A stretch of 58,511 bases of DNA from an uncultured Elusimicrobium sp. GTDB taxonomy: Bacteria > Elusimicrobiota > Elusimicrobia > Elusimicrobiales > Elusimicrobiaceae. The notes below the pieces were generated by a model. The model saw nothing but the letters and a program-made list of their open reading frames with translations, made no database searches and was not told where the DNA came from. The stretch is taken from contig CADAFA010000001.1 of NCBI GenBank assembly GCA_902787065.1, positions 1 to 58,511 of the forward strand, given 5' to 3'. Position 1 is the stretch's first letter, and each line of letters begins with the position of its first letter. A program made the position numbers and the translations under genes. Below, piece after piece: positions 49,612 to 58,511 of the stretch.

Positions 49612-51190
49612 TTTTATTCCCACATTTTACTACAAATTTAGTACCTAAAACAAAGATACTACCTTGATTTTTCAAAGAATTATCAATATTGTAGCTTATA
49701 TTAGCTGAATTTTTACATAAATCAGCAAAATCTAAATCAGCAGATATATCTGACTTAAATTTATTACCTAAAGCCAATTCCTCTTTATTACCAGCTAAGG
49801 TACTGGCTATCCCTTCAATAGCCATAGTAGCATTTCCTTTTTTTATATCAAAATTATAAGGATAATCTATTGATAAGGAGGATAACCAAATATCTTCCGG
49901 TAAAGTTCTGGGTAAAGCAGAAAGTTTTTTAGTAAAATACGGCTCTACAAGTAAACCGTCTAATTTTTTAGAATTGCTCTTTAAATTTGAGACTTTCGTC
50001 TTAATCTGGTCAGCATACAAGCCCTGAAAGTCTGTTACTTCCTTTTGATCTTTTTTGCTGGCTTTAAGCTGTACGGCAGTAACAACTGAAGTCACCTGCA
50101 TAAATAAAGCATAAAGTATTACAAGGCCTGCAACAGCTGCCGTTACCAACCAGGCAAAGGTTGTAGCCCTAATTTCTTCATCTGAAGAACGATTACCTTT
50201 ATAGAAATCTATATCTGGTACTTTTTTGTTAACAAATTTGAGGCAAGCCCCTAAAACAGACATTTCGGAGAATCCGTCCACCCTAAAGCCGAAAACCTCA
50301 CTTATTTTGCTTATCCTAACATGTTGTTTAACTTCTCCCTCTACTATATAAACCCAAAAATCCCCGTCGTCAGAAACTACCGCTACATCTTCAAAAGGAT
50401 TCTTTTCAAGTTGTTTAGAAATAAAATCCATACAATTCGTTATTTCTAAACGGTTTCTTGCACCCAGAGCCTTCTGAACTTCCACCTCCCTAAACATCAG
50501 TGGTAATTCATTTAAGGCAAACAGGAATTGCCCATGGGTAGAAGTGAAGTTTGCATATATGATACCTTTTTGTTCGGAATTATCTTTATCTACTTGTGTT
50601 AAAAGGCGATAAGCAGATATTGCAGAACATTCCACTGAAACTAAATTAAGCCCTATTTTTTTCATCCCGGCTTCTAAAGCAGAAATGATTTTAGCAGAAG
50701 TCATACAAAATACAACACCAAGCTTCTGGGTTTTACTTAAAGGAGCATTAAAAGGGTATACATAGAAATCATAAACACCCTTTTCAAAAGGATAATGAAT
50801 ATATTTTCTAGCCTGAAGGGGTATAGTTTGTTTCCAATAAACACGGGCTATATTCTGAATTACAAAATGCCTGTAAATACAAAATGCCGGATCAAGAGAG
50901 ATAACAACATTTTTAGTGTTAAAATCTCTACTTTCTATGATTTTCTGTATGGGATCAAGCCAATGTTTAGTTGTTAAAAAGAATCCTTCATTTAATTCTG
51001 CAGGTTTTAAGTTATCTTGAGGAACATCACTTATAGGTAATTTTATAAGTGAATTTACTTCCATCCCGCCTGCAACAGTTGTAACCTGTGCGACATAAAC
51101 ATCCGTCAAGGAAATATGTATACCTATACATTCCACATAATCTGAACGTTTAATGCCTGAGAATTTGTCAAAAATACTAGTTATATCCAT
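49598..51190 (-). CDS. PilM-PilN fusion (GspL-like) pilus assembly protein
   Basis: Residues 1 to about 330 read like the cytoplasmic actin-like PilM (CIGIHISLTDVYVAQVTTVA, KNVVISLDPAFCIYRHFVI, SLVSVECSAISAYRLL). One membrane helix follows at about 346-370 (WLVTAAVAGLVILYALFM), then a periplasmic PilN-like coiled-coil and ferredoxin-type domain (KKLSALPRTLPEDIWLSSLS). In most pilus systems PilM and PilN are separate genes; GspL is a natural fusion of the two parts. This makes the platform look type II secretion-like. 530 residues. Confidence 0.75.
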   Translation of the reverse strand: MDITSIFDKFSGIKRSDYVECIGIHISLTDVYVAQVTTVAGGMEVNSLIKLPISDVPQDNLKPAELNEGFFLTTKHWLDPIQKIIESRDFNTKNVVISLDPAFCIYRHFVIQNIARVYWKQTIPLQARKYIHYPFEKGVYDFYVYPFNAPLSKTQKLGVVFCMTSAKIISALEAGMKKIGLNLVSVECSAISAYRLLTQVDKDNSEQKGIIYANFTSTHGQFLFALNELPLMFREVEVQKALGARNRLEITNCMDFISKQLEKNPFEDVAVVSDDGDFWVYIVEGEVKQHVRISKISEVFGFRVDGFSEMSVLGACLKFVNKKVPDIDFYKGNRSSDEEIRATTFAWLVTAAVAGLVILYALFMQVTSVVTAVQLKASKKDQKEVTDFQGLYADQIKTKVSNLKSNSKKLDGLLVEPYFTKKLSALPRTLPEDIWLSSLSIDYPYNFDIKKGNATMAIEGIASTLAGNKEELALGNKFKSDISADLDFADLCKNSANISYNIDNSLKNQGSIFVLGTKFVVKCGNKNENK

Positions 51191-51209
51191 ATACTCCCCT
51201 TACTTAAAA

Positions 51210-52985
51210 TTATTCCTCTTCAGTAACGGTATTTGAATAAGGATTATTTGTCGCCCCATAAGAGTTTACCGTTAAACTCGTTTCTGTTTCTTGAGGAACC
51301 CCTGCTATATTATCGGTACTACTGGATTCATATACTGTTTCAGAAGTTTTTGTAACAGATTTAGTAGAAACCACGGAAGAAACTTTCTCATTTTCTTCCT
51401 CTATATTTCCTATCCTTTTAATAGCAGGCTTAGTCCAAAGCCTCTTTTGGGAATAATTCAAATTTTTGGTCTCACTTTTTATAGTTCCCTTTTTAAGTTC
51501 TTCACTTTTCTTTACTTCAGATTCAGTTTTAATTACAAGTACTTCATCTTTTTCAGGGGCTTCTTTTAAAGTGAGTTGGCGCTTTAAAATACTTTCACGA
51601 CCGGCAGTATCTTTTGCTTTAAGAACAACAGTATATTTACCCAAGGGTAATAAATGCCCAAAATATCTTTTGCGGCCATTCCAAAAAGTTTGATAGTTTA
51701 AAGCATCTGTACCCGAAAGTTGCTTAATAACGTAGTAATGCCCGTCAGAAGCATGGCTGACAATTTGGAAAATCCATTCTTTAATAGGCGCAGAAGCTTC
51801 GATAACTGAAAAATCTATCACAAAAATCTCACCTATTGAAGGAGTTATTTCTTCAAAAGGATAAACAGCCAGACTAAGAGTGGGGGGCAAATTCTTTTCC
51901 TGTAATTTAGATTTTAAACGGGACTTACCATCATAATCAAACACTACAGAAACCCCGGCTAAATTGCTGAATTTCTCAGGCGGTTCTTGGGTTGTTAAGC
52001 CCATATTTAAATTCATTTTTGACGGAGAAATACCCCTGTTTATTAAGTAAGAGTTTAGTGCAACCGCCTGACGTACCCCATGCAAAGTTACATCCCCAGT
52101 ATAACTGCCTTCAGGTAAAATAACATAAGCAGGAGAATCTTCCAAAATCATCAAAGCATAGACATCGTCTAAAATCGGTGAAGAGACTTTACTAATCGCA
52201 CTTCCAAAAAATAGAGCGGAAGAATCAATATCTATTGCATCGACTCGTCCTCCACGCAAATAAACCTGAACATCTTCCCTGGCATTTAACTTAGCAACTA
52301 AAGAATCTATTAACTCCTGCCTTTGCTGTTTTTCATCCTTTTTCTGTAAGTAACGAATTTTTGATTTGCTTCCTTTAGGGAAAGACTCTTCTTCCGGAAT
52401 TATAATTTCCTTATCTATAACTTCAGTCACATTTTCATTATTTTCTTCCTGAGCAGAATCTTTTTCCGTAATTTCTTCGTTGGTACCAGAATCTAAATTT
52501 TTTGCGGTTTTATTGTTATCTCTCGATCCAAAGGGGTCGGCATTAGGCTCAGAGTCCTCAGGTTCAGGAATATCTTCCATAACTTCTTTTGTAAAAACCT
52601 CTTTCCAGACAACGGTTGACTTATCTGGGTTTGTTGGGACTCCTGGTTCCTTCTCAAGTTGTTTATCAAATAAAACTTTTCCCCTTTCAGGGCTTCTATT
52701 TTTTTCTATTTCTTCGTTATAAGGAACTTGTGTAGGCGCAACTACACCCCCTCTATCAAAATGAATCAGGTTGACATATTCATTAGCTTCGGCGATTTGA
52801 TCCGTACTCCCGGTTACAAAGACATTTATAAAATTATCCATTGCCTCCTCATAACGTCCATCTGCATAAAGCCTTTTACCTTTGGATAAAGCTTCTTCTG
52901 CATCAGTCACAGATGCAAAAACAGAAGAAGACATAGTCAAAACAAGACAAGCCATCAAAGTAAAAATATTTATTCTAAATCTCAT
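51210..52985 (-). CDS. Exported protein with TPR-like start, OmpA-like and Ig-like parts
   Basis: Start 52985 is chosen after AGAGGGG; the signal peptide (about 1-25, SSSVFASV) is exported. Then a short TPR-like helix pair (EEALSKGKRLYADGRYEEAM) and a long acidic spacer. From about 290 an OmpA-like region (YVILPEGSYTGDVTLHGVRQ, AVALNSYLINRGISPSKMNL) is followed by a beta-sandwich similar to FlgD-type Ig domains (PLGKYTVVLKAKDTAGRESI). The Thr/Ser-rich tail ends the protein. Position directly upstream of the PilM/N fusion suggests a peptidoglycan- or pilus-linked role. 591 residues. Confidence 0.6.
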   Translation of the reverse strand: MRFRINIFTLMACLVLTMSSSVFASVTDAEEALSKGKRLYADGRYEEAMDNFINVFVTGSTDQIAEANEYVNLIHFDRGGVVAPTQVPYNEEIEKNRSPERGKVLFDKQLEKEPGVPTNPDKSTVVWKEVFTKEVMEDIPEPEDSEPNADPFGSRDNNKTAKNLDSGTNEEITEKDSAQEENNENVTEVIDKEIIIPEEESFPKGSKSKIRYLQKKDEKQQRQELIDSLVAKLNAREDVQVYLRGGRVDAIDIDSSALFFGSAISKVSSPILDDVYALMILEDSPAYVILPEGSYTGDVTLHGVRQAVALNSYLINRGISPSKMNLNMGLTTQEPPEKFSNLAGVSVVFDYDGKSRLKSKLQEKNLPPTLSLAVYPFEEITPSIGEIFVIDFSVIEASAPIKEWIFQIVSHASDGHYYVIKQLSGTDALNYQTFWNGRKRYFGHLLPLGKYTVVLKAKDTAGRESILKRQLTLKEAPEKDEVLVIKTESEVKKSEELKKGTIKSETKNLNYSQKRLWTKPAIKRIGNIEEENEKVSSVVSTKSVTKTSETVYESSSTDNIAGVPQETETSLTVNSYGATNNPYSNTVTEEE

Positions 52986-53076
52986 AAATATGCCCCTCTT
53001 AACAAAGCCTACAAAGCCCATATAAACATTATATCAATTTATCAGTCTTTGTAAAGCATTACCTTCATCGTCCATA

Positions 53077-55605
53077 TTATATATTAACATTTTTGAACCT
53101 ATTTTTGGCAAATTCATCATAAGGGTCAAAATACAATATTTCTTGAAGCATTTCTTCGCTTATCTGTCTATCCCCACATTTTTGAGCTGACATAGCTAAA
53201 GATAAGTTATAAGATTTACCCCAAAAATTATTACCTTTGCCCTTTTTTAAGATTTTTGCAGCCTCACAGAAATTACCCTGCCTATAATAAAATTCCGCAA
53301 GCAGAGCATTTATTTCATGTTCTTCAGGATATTTTTTTTGTAGTTTTTCAATATCTTTTAACAAAGTGTCGTCTTGCCTAGTTTTTATTTGGTTTTTTAA
53401 TTCGTTAATTTTGTAAACCTTTTGCAGGAATTTATCAGTTTTTGCCTTACTAGGGCAAATAGTAAAAATTTCCAAGGCAGTCTTATCAAAAATATTTTTT
53501 TGTAAAGCTTTAAGGGCAAAGTCAGAAGCAGCGCTGCAGTTGTTTTCCTTAAAATAAATTTCAGCTAAATATGACGGTAAGTTAGTTTCATAAGGCAACA
53601 CCTCAACTAAAGTTTCAAGAAATTTTTTATCTTCTTTAGAAACATAATTTTGGTTTAATAAAATATTTGCAAACAGTTCTGCCGCAGGGGAATAGGTGGG
53701 TAACAATAATAAATTTTTACGCAAATTTATCAAAGCACCTGCCATATTTTGTTGGATATATTGTAAAGATGCCAGATAGAAATAAAACTCATAATAGGCA
53801 GGGTAAAAATTAAGAACTTTTTCATTAATTTTTTGGGATTTTACAAGATTATTTAATTGTGTTTGAACTTTGATTAAAACATAATATGGTTCAGGCCTAA
53901 GTGAAGATAATTTTATTGCCTTTTCCATATCATCAACGGTATTTTGATAATTTTCCTTAGCTAAATTTTTATATCCCTTTAATTCATAAATCTGGGCTAT
54001 AAAATTTTTTGTTTGGAAACTAATTAAAAGATAAACTGTAAAACAAATTAAAATAAAAATTACCTTACCAATAGCTTTGTTTAAATTAATTTTTTTATTT
54101 TTTGCATTTAAGTTATTTATCAAAGAAAAGATAAACCAAAAGGCGAAACTAACCAATAGAGTTCGCAAAGTAATATTAAATAAATTATCAATCAAAACAC
54201 TTACTAAACCTAATAATAAGGCAAGATAAAAATATTTTTCTTCATTGTTTAAAGTTTTTGTTTTTTTATTGAACATCATAAAAAACAAAACCCATAGAAT
54301 CAAATAAGCAATTAATGAAAAGAAACCTCCATCAGATAATATTTCAAGATATTCATTATGAGTTGCATTTGCTTGCATTTTCATTTTATCTAAAGCAGGA
54401 TTTTGGACGATTAGTTTACCTTGGCAGTAAGGGAAATTAAATTGAAAAGAATTTAACCCTTTACCTAAAATCGGAGAACTTTTAAAATTTTCCAAAGCAC
54501 AATGCCACATCATTAAACGCTGATGTAAAGGCTGAATTAAATTTTTACTTCGCAAAGAAAATGTTTGAGAACTTAAAGCTTGTTTTACTTCTAAAATTCT
54601 TGCACCCGGTAAAGAGTTACCACCCTGTTTTAAATTTTTTATTACCCCAAAAGTACAAGCACAAAAAATTAAAAATAAAATAAATATCTTCAAGAATTTA
54701 CTTATAAATATTTTTCTCAATTCCGAGGATAAAATAAAAAATATAAAACAACAACCCAACAAACCTATCCATGCGGAACGGGTACCAGATATAACTAAAA
54801 ATAAAGCTAAAATTAAACAAATAAAACCGCTTATTAAGTTTTCTTTTTTATTTTTAGCATGCAAAAAAAGCAACAAAGAATATGGTAAAAGAAGTAAAGC
54901 AAAAGAAGCCAAAAAATTTGGGTTACCGAACGTAGAAACAGGGCGCGCACCAAATTCTTTTGAAATATCTAAAACCCAGAATAATTCAAAACCTGTTCCT
55001 TGCATCAAACCGTATAAACAAGCGCAAAAACAAACGGAGAGCATAAGGTCCAAAATTTGCCTTACACCGAAATTTATCAAATGTCTGTAACCCAAATAAA
55101 CCCCTGCGCCCAAAATCAAAATAGCAACAAAAGAACTAGCTTGAACCTTCCACAAAAACCAAGCTAAACACCAAAGAAAAATATTTTTGAAAAATTTATA
55201 AGAGGAATCAGCAAATTCAATTTTTACCGATGCTATTTTGGCGAATAAAAAACCGAATATTAAACCAAAAATTACATAATCTGATTTACGCAAAAATTCA
55301 TTTATTAAAGCTGTTTTATAAGGGGCGGAAATATAATTAAAAATCAAAGAAAGTAATAAAGAGAATAAAAAAATAATAAAAACAAAATCTAATTTAGAGT
55401 ATCGGAGATTGAGTTCCCCTTTAAACAAAATTTCCAAGCCATAACATAAAATAAAAATACCACCGAAAATACCAAAACATAACGGCTGCACTGCAAAAGG
55501 GTTTTGGGTGGCATTTGTTAAAAATAAAAGGGGGCAGACAAATAAACAAATTGTAAAACAAAACCTTTTTAATAAACTGATAAAATTTAAAATTTTATTT
55601 TGCAT
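53077..55605 (-). CDS. O-antigen ligase-like membrane protein with TPR tail (1)
   Basis: About a dozen hydrophobic helices occupy residues 15-520, with the O-antigen ligase (Wzy_C, PF04932-type) core GTRSAWIGLLGCCFIFF and a large periplasmic loop (ILGKGLNSFQFNFPY, ATHNEYLEILSDGGFFSLIA). The last ~300 residues form TPR repeats. The 842-residue protein could ligate glycans to lipid A, polymerise O-antigen, or glycosylate proteins as PglL/TfpO do. It overlaps the next gene upstream by 11 bases. Confidence 0.82.
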   Translation of the reverse strand: MQNKILNFISLLKRFCFTICLFVCPLLFLTNATQNPFAVQPLCFGIFGGIFILCYGLEILFKGELNLRYSKLDFVFIIFLFSLLLSLIFNYISAPYKTALINEFLRKSDYVIFGLIFGFLFAKIASVKIEFADSSYKFFKNIFLWCLAWFLWKVQASSFVAILILGAGVYLGYRHLINFGVRQILDLMLSVCFCACLYGLMQGTGFELFWVLDISKEFGARPVSTFGNPNFLASFALLLLPYSLLLFLHAKNKKENLISGFICLILALFLVISGTRSAWIGLLGCCFIFFILSSELRKIFISKFLKIFILFLIFCACTFGVIKNLKQGGNSLPGARILEVKQALSSQTFSLRSKNLIQPLHQRLMMWHCALENFKSSPILGKGLNSFQFNFPYCQGKLIVQNPALDKMKMQANATHNEYLEILSDGGFFSLIAYLILWVLFFMMFNKKTKTLNNEEKYFYLALLLGLVSVLIDNLFNITLRTLLVSFAFWFIFSLINNLNAKNKKINLNKAIGKVIFILICFTVYLLISFQTKNFIAQIYELKGYKNLAKENYQNTVDDMEKAIKLSSLRPEPYYVLIKVQTQLNNLVKSQKINEKVLNFYPAYYEFYFYLASLQYIQQNMAGALINLRKNLLLLPTYSPAAELFANILLNQNYVSKEDKKFLETLVEVLPYETNLPSYLAEIYFKENNCSAASDFALKALQKNIFDKTALEIFTICPSKAKTDKFLQKVYKINELKNQIKTRQDDTLLKDIEKLQKKYPEEHEINALLAEFYYRQGNFCEAAKILKKGKGNNFWGKSYNLSLAMSAQKCGDRQISEEMLQEILYFDPYDEFAKNRFKNVNI

Positions 55606-57769
55606 TTTGTTCTTTTAATTTTTTTTCTTCTTCGTCAAAAATTTTATAAAACTTTTTAGCTGTTGTATTATTTTTATGTTGGGCCAAATAAGCTGTATTT
55701 ACGATATCGTTGGGCCCCTTCATATACAGGTTAAGCCAAACCTTTGCCGTATTGAAATCACGGTGCATGGCTGCAATATCGGCAAGCTGAAAATAGGTAT
55801 TATCATATACAGGGTCCAAATGAAGAGAACGCTTAAAATAAGCTTCAGCCTGCTTATAATATTTCTCCCCTTCAACAAAATCTTTACGCCCGACATTTAA
55901 AGCCATTTTTTTATAAAGCAAACCACGGTTATGCCATACTAAAGCATTGTTAGGGCTTAAGGAAATTTCTTTTTGATAATATTTATCAGCGCGCTCAAAA
56001 TCTGTCATTGGCTCGGTATCCCCTTCTAAGGGTAAAAACTTTTTCCGCATATCAAACCTATTAACAAAAAAGGAGGCCTTAAATTGATTTATACTAGTCT
56101 TAAAAGGGTTTAAACTTAAGGCTTTTGTGTATATAATTCCGGATACAGGATTTTTGTAAATTGACATTGAGGAAGCTACACTCAAATAATGATCTGCAAG
56201 CAAAGTACCGAAACCTTTAAACATTAAAAATGCTGTCAAAGAGAGTATTATTGCCACAAATATTTTTTTGTTTTTCCAAATTTGGTAACCGAAAGCCCAT
56301 AATATTCCAAATGCAGCTGCCAAAAAGAAACCCACGTAAAGCCCAAGCAATAAGATATTATTTGTGAGGGCAATTTGTAAAAATTGATATCCGGTGAATA
56401 TAACCAAAAACAAAATAAAAGAACTTGCCAACACGCATAGAATCACAGAAAAAATACCGAATTTTTTGTTTGTATTATTTTCAGATTTTTTCTTTTCCAA
56501 TCCATCATAAGCTAAGTTAAATAATACACCGTTGAATAAGGCCAAAAAGTACATTGTGGAAACGAAATAAATACTTACGTCAACTAAATTGTGCAAGTAA
56601 ATAGCGCTGCTTGCCATTAAAGCAGCAAGCAAATTGCAGGCAGTTTCTTTGTCATCTATACGTTCAAAATATTTGAAAGCTTTAAAAGCACCTTTCAGTT
56701 GATAAAAAACTAAGTACAAAAATAAACCTAGGCCGAGCAAACCCAAACTTGCCCATTGTTCTAAGAAGAAGTTTTCCGCATGTTGTGTTTCGGCGTTATG
56801 CAAATTTTCCATATAAAAAATATCCGGCCTTTTGTATGCCTGATATATAACCTGGAAAGAGCCAAACCCCGTACCCGTAAGAGGTGTTGCCTGCACCATA
56901 TCCCAAGTTGAACGCCAAGTAGATAAACGGAAATTGACCGACTGCATACGCTTAGCACCGAAATGCACAACCAAAGCACCGCAAGCAAAAAAGAAAATTA
57001 AAGCGGAAATATTTATTATTTTTTTATGCTCGCTTAATTTCGTCTTAAAAAAATTCAAATAGACACCGGCAAAAATAACTAAACTGACACCAAGGCCCAT
57101 CCACGCACCTTTACTTTCCGTAAAAAACATATCGGTAACCAAAATTAAGACAAGCAAAATATACCTTTTATAATGCGTATAGCAAAAACGCGCCAAAACC
57201 ACCATTAAAGAAAATAAAAGATAGTTGCCTAAAAAGTTCGGGTTTGCGATAGTAGAAAATATACGTTTTTGGAAGGCATTAGTCCAATAAAGCAAGTCCA
57301 CCCCTTTGTAGATATAGCAATCTACCACTTGCACCAAACCATAAATACCTACGATCCATGCACATGCGATAACTGCTTTAAAAAGTAAATTTATATCTTT
57401 TTTATCAAACTCAAAAGCAACGATAGAAAAGAAAATACAAATACCCAAAAATTTGAACAAGCTTTCCATCCTGCCCAAAACATAAGGGTGAAAAAAATAG
57501 CCTATTACTACATAACCCACATATAAAATAAACGGCAAAAGTTTAATTAAATTTTGGCGTGTAAAAATATTTTCCCTGCAAATATAAAGTTTTGAAACCC
57601 AGAGCCCCAAAGCCCCAAGGGCGCCCATATAATAGAGGGTTATTTTAACTTGTGCGCTGTCTAAAGAATTTAAGAAAAGCGGCAGAGAAATAAAAAAACA
57701 TAAGGCGGAAAGCCAGTAAGTTAAAAGGCGGCTTTTCCCGGTTTTAACGGGTGTTTCGGTATTTTCCAT
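55595..57769 (-). CDS. O-antigen ligase-like membrane protein with TPR tail (2)
   Basis: This is a paralogous arrangement to the previous gene: membrane helices from about residue 22, the Wzy_C core TESKGAWMGLGVSLVIFAGV, the loop GTGFGSFQVIYQAYKRPDIF with AETQHAENFFLEQWASLGLL, and TPR-like repeats at the C-terminus (RADKYYQKEISLSPNNALVW, YFQLADIAAMHRDFNTAKVW). Start 57769 is chosen because GGAGGGG precedes it. The 724 residues suggest a tandem duplication with divergence. It begins the cluster downstream of tRNA-Thr. Confidence 0.82.
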   Translation of the reverse strand: MENTETPVKTGKSRLLTYWLSALCFFISLPLFLNSLDSAQVKITLYYMGALGALGLWVSKLYICRENIFTRQNLIKLLPFILYVGYVVIGYFFHPYVLGRMESLFKFLGICIFFSIVAFEFDKKDINLLFKAVIACAWIVGIYGLVQVVDCYIYKGVDLLYWTNAFQKRIFSTIANPNFLGNYLLFSLMVVLARFCYTHYKRYILLVLILVTDMFFTESKGAWMGLGVSLVIFAGVYLNFFKTKLSEHKKIINISALIFFFACGALVVHFGAKRMQSVNFRLSTWRSTWDMVQATPLTGTGFGSFQVIYQAYKRPDIFYMENLHNAETQHAENFFLEQWASLGLLGLGLFLYLVFYQLKGAFKAFKYFERIDDKETACNLLAALMASSAIYLHNLVDVSIYFVSTMYFLALFNGVLFNLAYDGLEKKKSENNTNKKFGIFSVILCVLASSFILFLVIFTGYQFLQIALTNNILLLGLYVGFFLAAAFGILWAFGYQIWKNKKIFVAIILSLTAFLMFKGFGTLLADHYLSVASSMSIYKNPVSGIIYTKALSLNPFKTSINQFKASFFVNRFDMRKKFLPLEGDTEPMTDFERADKYYQKEISLSPNNALVWHNRGLLYKKMALNVGRKDFVEGEKYYKQAEAYFKRSLHLDPVYDNTYFQLADIAAMHRDFNTAKVWLNLYMKGPNDIVNTAYLAQHKNNTTAKKFYKIFDEEEKKLKEQNAK

Positions 57770-57788
57770 TTCCCCTCCAAAAGACACA

Positions 57789-57861
57789 AGCCGAGAATGG
57801 GGTTCGAACCCACGACCTGCCGCTTACGAAGCGGCTGCTCTACCAGCTGAGCTATCTCGGC
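57789..57861 (-). tRNA. tRNA-Thr(CGT)
   Basis: On the minus strand the acceptor GCCGAGA pairs with TCTCGGC. The anticodon stem GCCGC/GCGGC encloses loop TTCGTAA with anticodon CGT, and the T-loop is TTCGAAC. Discriminator base is T; CCA is not encoded. Confidence 0.95.
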
Positions 57862-57955
57862 ATACAGACATTTTAGCAATTTTGCACTTAAAGCGCAAAA
57901 GTAAGGAAATATATATTTCCTATTTTTGCCGGTTAACTCTTTTGGTAAATTTTAT

Positions 57956-58486
57956 TTATAAATCCGGGCAAGTATAAAACATATCATTTTTTCCACTTAT
58001 TTCGCTTCGGAAGTCACAATTCATTATTTTTTCGCAAAAAGACTTAACTTCCGGAATATAGGACTTATGTTCATAACAGTAAAGTTTATTATCAGAATTA
58101 ATAAAAAACCCTGCTCCCTTATAAAGTCCTTTATTAAATTGGAATAAAGGAATGCTATCTTTCCCGACAGTTACAACATTTAAGTATAAATTTAAATAAT
58201 CATTGGCTTTACATCCGCCTGTTTTATAGGTAGGTCCTAAATAGGAACAAGTTTTTGAATAACCTTCTAAGTCAATATCTAATTCCTCTAATTTGGACGG
58301 ATAAACGTCATTGGTCATATAATAAATATCTATTGAGTTTTTCATAGTTCTCAATATAGGCAGCATGCTTTTAGCTCTGCTTTTCCAAACTGCCTTTTTA
58401 TATTGCGGCAGAGCAATTGCGGCTAAAATTCCGATAATTAAAACTACTACCAAAAGTTCAAGTAAAGTGAAAGCTTTTTTATTCAT
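57956..58486 (-). CDS. Type IV pilin-like protein (PilE-like), A-1 type
   Basis: The leader MNKKA, the helix FTLLELLVVV and ALPQYKKAVW are nearly identical to the pilin at 37649, but the head diverges. The length is 176 residues with six or so Cys (TCSYLG, GGCKAND, LYCYE, FCEKIMNC, TCPDL). GGAGAAATAAATT before the ATG is the same as at 37635-37648. Only 25 bases of upstream sequence are inside the window, so the promoter and any T tract cannot be seen. Confidence 0.9.
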   Translation of the reverse strand: MNKKAFTLLELLVVVLIIGILAAIALPQYKKAVWKSRAKSMLPILRTMKNSIDIYYMTNDVYPSKLEELDIDLEGYSKTCSYLGPTYKTGGCKANDYLNLYLNVVTVGKDSIPLFQFNKGLYKGAGFFINSDNKLYCYEHKSYIPEVKSFCEKIMNCDFRSEISGKNDMFYTCPDL

Positions 58487-58511
58487 AATTTATTTCTCCG
58501 TATTTTAGTTT

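Noticed and set aside
40894..51190. Reading the cluster as a pure type II secretion system
   Set aside because: PilO-, PilP-, PilV-, PilW- and PilX-like genes and the many scattered pilins point to pili; the GspL-like fusion is kept as an oddity instead.

Overview
The window is AT-rich, densely coded chromosomal DNA of a diderm (Gram-negative-type) bacterium. The outer membrane is implied by a secretin, a TolC-family protein, several lipoproteins and an LpoB-type activator. The many type IV pilin-like genes with near-identical N-terminal helices, together with the reduced, fermentative-looking gene set, point to Elusimicrobiota (an Elusimicrobium-like gut lineage). That placement is an inference from gene content and was not tested by a search.

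Layout. 1-2516: ribosomal protein S1-like, yebC, ruvC. 2564-3129: a broken pilin gene behind a 27-T tract. 3254-5251: orphan secreted protein. 5269-8061: malic enzyme and two-subunit class I fumarase, running into an envelope operon (lipoprotein, HAMP membrane protein, TolC-like protein, patatin-like lipase, TPR protein; to 12259). 12266-15139: coaX (frameshifted as read), NYN protein, tRNA-Leu(TAA), psd, pssA, tRNA-Leu(CAG). 15150-15357: hairpin-rich non-coding element between two copies of one terminator. 15381-17989 (minus): pilin and amidase. 18015-21969: Nif3-like protein, M20 peptidase, a GspG-like protein beside the prepilin peptidase, and an exported protein. 22146-22807: IS200/IS605-type element. 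22900-25761 (minus): a 953-residue cysteine-rich prepilin. 26077-27410: infC-rpmI-rplT and tRNA-His. 27462-29314: luxS and asnS. 29474-32129: two unknown exported proteins. 32203-36746: lpoB, two more lipoproteins, FKBP isomerase, two membrane proteins. 36765-38724: gpmA, pilin, pyrR. 38779-52985 (minus): TPR protein, secreted metallopeptidase and a complete type IV pilus/type II secretion-like cluster (six prepilin-like genes, PilC, PilB, secretin, PilP-, PilO-, PilM/PilN-like and an OmpA/TPR-like protein). 53077-57769 (minus): two O-antigen-ligase-like TPR proteins. Then tRNA-Thr(CGT) and another pilin at the right edge.

The dominant theme is a type IV pilus system. The assembly machine (40894-51190), the processing peptidase (20390) and at least five scattered single-gene pilins are all present. 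Two intact pilin genes share a nearly identical 32-bp promoter/leader block next to poly(T) tracts, and a third, broken copy has its own longer tract. The pattern resembles phase-variable contingency promoters. The O-antigen-ligase-like pair upstream of the machine could decorate pilins or surface glycans. The remaining genes are core metabolism, translation and cell-envelope functions. Two coding frames (the pilin at 2609 and coaX) are each broken by what looks like one missing base, so decay, slippage rescue or assembly error must be separated. No CRISPR array, prophage or rRNA operon was seen.
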